From: Bacillota bacterium
GTDB lineage: Bacteria; Bacillota; Clostridia; Tissierellales; Peptoniphilaceae
DNA: 7,988 nucleotides
Direction: 5' to 3'
NCBI GenBank assembly: GCA_023418835.1
Contig: JAEZYW010000139.1
Location: forward strand, 1-7,988
Made by a program: the position numbers and the translations under genes. How positions within the stretch are numbered: the first letter of the stretch is position 1; each line of letters starts with the position of its first letter. Below are positions 6,941-7,988 of the stretch, piece after piece. Below the pieces are notes generated by a model. It was not told where the DNA came from. It searched no databases and worked only from the letters and a program-made list of their open reading frames with translations.

Positions 6941-6967
6941 TTATAACATTAATAAAATAGTTGTCAA
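6940..6967 (-). promoter_or_regulatory. Consensus promoter of the RpiR-carrier-hydrolase operon
   Basis: On the minus strand TTGACA (6962-6967) and TATAAT (6940-6945) are both exact consensus boxes with a 16-base spacer. Transcription would begin inside or beside the nearer palindrome. Such a strong promoter fits a unit that is held off by a repressor. Confidence 0.8.
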
Positions 6968-6977
6968 ACATTTATAT

Positions 6978-7013
6978 ATTAAAACAACTAGCAAAATAAA
7001 TTGCTAGTTGTTT
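6978..7013 (-). terminator. Terminator of the VOC-family gene
   Basis: A perfect 12-bp stem is formed by 6982-6993 (AAACAACTAGCA) and 7002-7013, with an 8-base loop. On the minus strand it is followed by TTTTAATATA, partly overlapping the stem. It lies about 15 bases past the VOC stop codon and separates that gene from the RpiR operon. Confidence 0.8.
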
Positions 7014-7027
7014 ATGTGTAATCTTGC

Positions 7028-7396
7028 TTATTCTTCTATTTTCACTCCAAATTCCACACTAATTCCATCTGGATCTTTTACTGTGAAATGTTTCGGTTTC
7101 TTACCTTCATCAATTATAGAAGAAGGAGAATATCCAAGCTCCAAAGCTTTTTCTCTGAGTGCTTCCAAGTCATTTTCCACTAAATAACTCATAATTAGCC
7201 CCTTTGTTTGAACTGTTTCTATTCCTTCAAATTCGATGAGTTCTATCATAGTCTCTTCTTTGGAATTTGCCAAAAAAGCAATTTCTCCTTTTCCTGCATT
7301 TATACGTCTAATTACCTTTAAACCAACTAGATTTTCGTAAAAATCCAAAGACTTTTCTAAATTTTTAACCATAATAGTTATGTAATATAATTTCAT
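7028..7396 (-). CDS. VOC superfamily (glyoxalase/bleomycin-resistance fold) protein
   Basis: This small cytoplasmic protein has paired beta-alpha-beta-beta-beta modules of the VOC fold. The first opens MKLYYITIMVKNLEKSLDFY and the second ends with the family hallmark DPDG..VEF (about 108-116). I prefer the ATG at 7394-7396 (122 residues): it has AAGGGGTGAT as a ribosome binding site six bases upstream. The GTG at 7403-7405, three codons earlier, lies inside that site. Compared with glyoxalase I, the usual first-strand His is replaced (LYYITIMV) and the His of the second module's first strand is also absent (GLIMSYLV). Only the Glu in MIEL and the Glu in VEFG remain. A classic nickel or zinc glyoxalase activity is therefore doubtful. 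It may be a binding protein or use another mechanism. It stands alone between two terminators. Confidence 0.85.
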   Translation of the reverse strand: MKLYYITIMVKNLEKSLDFYENLVGLKVIRRINAGKGEIAFLANSKEETMIELIEFEGIETVQTKGLIMSYLVENDLEALREKALELGYSPSSIIDEGKKPKHFTVKDPDGISVEFGVKIEE

Positions 7397-7437
7397 ATAA
7401 ATCACCCCTTATAATTTTGTTGTACTTATATTTTAGC

Positions 7438-7474
7438 ACAAAAATAATTGCCCAGTAGTCTTATTGGGCAATTA
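7438..7474 (-). terminator. Terminator closing the larC-side transcript
   Basis: A perfect 10-bp stem, TAATTGCCCA (7445-7454) with 7465-7474, and a 10-base loop are followed on the minus strand by TTTTTGTG. It sits upstream of the VOC gene, so it must end a transcript coming from larC or from the structured element at 7528-7690. Confidence 0.8.
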
Positions 7475-7527
7475 GAAACAAATTTTAAACATTATATTGT
7501 AAATCTTTTAAAACTCCATATGTAAAC

Positions 7528-7690
7528 AAGCCTATTTTATTTAGACTTTAGAATATTGAAAAAACTTATTTTAAAAGGTCAAAGATAATATCCTTTAGAG
7601 ACCATTTCATGGCCTGCCGCCCCGAGGGTAGGCGAAAAAGGATTTATCGAGACCTTTGTCTTCAGTCTGAAGCTTATTTTATTTAGGCTT
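7528..7690. repeat. Pair of 21-bp near-identical repeats bracketing a structured element
   Basis: The 21-base units at 7528-7548 and 7670-7690 match at 19 of 21 positions in direct orientation. Both start with AAGC and share an ATTTTATTTAG core. Each is also roughly palindromic, so the outermost seven bases pair perfectly as inverted ends (AAGCCTA at 7528-7534 with TAGGCTT at 7684-7690). A partial third copy of the AACTTATTTTA part occurs at 7563-7573. These could be the ends of a small non-autonomous mobile unit or part of a longer RNA fold. Confidence 0.5.
7574..7657. ncRNA. Candidate structured RNA or palindromic element, family unknown
   Basis: This 84-base stretch folds almost completely, in either strand sense. 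P1 is 7574-7580 with 7651-7657 (AAAGGTC/GACCTTT, 7 bp). P2 is 7584-7596 with 7637-7648 (12 bp, bulged T at 7589). P3 is a small hairpin CCAT/ATGG at 7602-7605 and 7609-7612. P4 is 7613-7618 with 7627-7632 (CCTGCC/GGTAGG, one G-U pair) around a GC-rich loop. P2, P3 and P4 meet in a three-way junction. The apical part is far richer in G and C than its surroundings. On the plus strand a CTTCAG/CTGAAG hairpin and a T-rich tract follow; on the minus strand a T-rich tract ending in TTTTTT follows. I cannot match it to SRP RNA, 6S RNA, tmRNA, RNase P or a known riboswitch. It could be an orphan riboswitch-like or small RNA, or an intergenic palindromic repeat. Confidence 0.45.
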
Positions 7691-7704
7691 ATTTGTTGTA
7701 TATT

Positions 7705-7988
7705 TTAATTTTTTTCAAAATAACTTTTAATTTCTCTTAATGAAATCTTTTCTTTTTTGGCAATTTCCTTTAAATCTTCGTATTCAAGTTTTTCTCTAAC
7801 TACGCCATATCCCTTTGAAACTTTTTTTCTAACCTTCCCATATTTTGAATCTATTATTTCCTCTGTTCTCTCTAATTTATGTCTTTTGGTTTTATACTCC
7901 TTAATTCCAATAGTAGTCGTATGCTTAAAAATAGTTTCCAAGATTTTTTCCCTGTCTTTTTCCAAGGATAAAACAGTCAGCATAATCC
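7705..7988 (-). CDS. larC: LarC, nickel-pincer cofactor synthesis protein, C-terminal part (gene runs off the window)
   Basis: This is the last 94 or so codons of a LarC/DUF111 protein. The frame is open to the window edge, and the first Met (7983) is internal, in the IMLTVLS strand that corresponds to the family's LLTVLC. Recognisable family features, numbered from that Met, are TTTIGI (22-27), KYGKVRKKV (47-55) and the C-terminal EYEDLKEIAK (67-76) followed by ISLREI. LarC inserts nickel, using CTP, into the pyridinium dithiocarboxylate mononucleotide made by LarB and LarE, giving the cofactor of lactate racemase LarA and related enzymes. It acts in the cytoplasm. In Lactiplantibacillus the protein is made from larC1 and larC2 by a ribosomal frameshift; the region where that would be seen is outside the window. 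larB, larE or larA are expected upstream. Confidence 0.88.
   Translation of the reverse strand, partial: IMLTVLSLEKDREKILETIFKHTTTIGIKEYKTKRHKLERTEEIIDSKYGKVRKKVSKGYGVVREKLEYEDLKEIAKKEKISLREIKSYFEKN

Noticed and set aside
7403..7405. GTG as start of the VOC gene
   Set aside because: It lies within the ribosome binding site AAGGGGTGAT, which is placed correctly for the ATG three codons later.
7981..7983. ATG at 7983 as the start of a small 92-codon gene
   Set aside because: The frame stays open to the window edge and the ATG sits in a strand that is internal in LarC; it is the tail of a longer gene.
1..7988. CRISPR array, tRNA or rRNA genes, insertion-sequence transposase
   Set aside because: I looked for evenly spaced direct repeats, cloverleaf elements and transposase motifs on both strands and saw none.

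Overview
This is an AT-rich window (I judge roughly one third G+C by eye) in which every gene I can support lies on the minus strand. Strong AGGAGG-type ribosome binding sites, hairpin-plus-T-run terminators, a consensus sigma-A-type promoter and the gene set point to a low-GC Gram-positive anaerobe. The gene set includes a LarC nickel-cofactor protein, a YfcC carrier, a MurR/RpiR regulator, a clostridial-type cytochrome b5 lipoprotein and a CPBP protease. I would guess Clostridia or Tissierellia (a Peptoniphilus/Anaerococcus/Finegoldia-like genome), but the placement is inference.

Layout, from high to low coordinates (the direction of transcription): (1) the 3' end of larC (7705-7988, cut by the window edge); (2) a gene-free stretch holding a GC-rich, highly foldable element at 7574-7657 between two 21-bp near-identical repeats, then a terminator; (3) a single VOC/glyoxalase-fold gene with its own terminator; (4) a tight three-gene operon, RpiR regulator > YfcC-family carrier > cytoplasmic serine hydrolase of the beta-lactamase fold, driven by a TTGACA/TATAAT promoter with two palindromic operator candidates; (5) a cytochrome b5-domain lipoprotein translationally coupled (TAATG) to a four-helix membrane protein with two His pairs spaced like a diheme cytochrome b, where the lipoprotein gene carries an in-frame stop at codon 26; (6) a CPBP intramembrane protease gene whose N-terminal membrane segment is in a different frame, with a U UUU UUA slippery heptamer at the junction; (7) a monoacylglycerol-lipase-like alpha/beta hydrolase; (8) the 5' part of a FetA-like ABC ATPase, cut by the window edge.

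How they work together: the operon in (4) reads as a self-regulated import-and-hydrolyse unit. The carrier would bring in an anionic or peptide-like compound, the serine hydrolase would cleave it in the cytoplasm, and the SIS-domain regulator would sense a product. The pair in (5) reads as a small membrane electron-transfer module, possibly inactivated in this strain. The most puzzling item is the structured element after larC, which I cannot assign to any RNA family I know. Two neighbouring genes (5 and 6) each have a reading-frame lesion, so genuine decay, recoding and sequence error all need to be separated.
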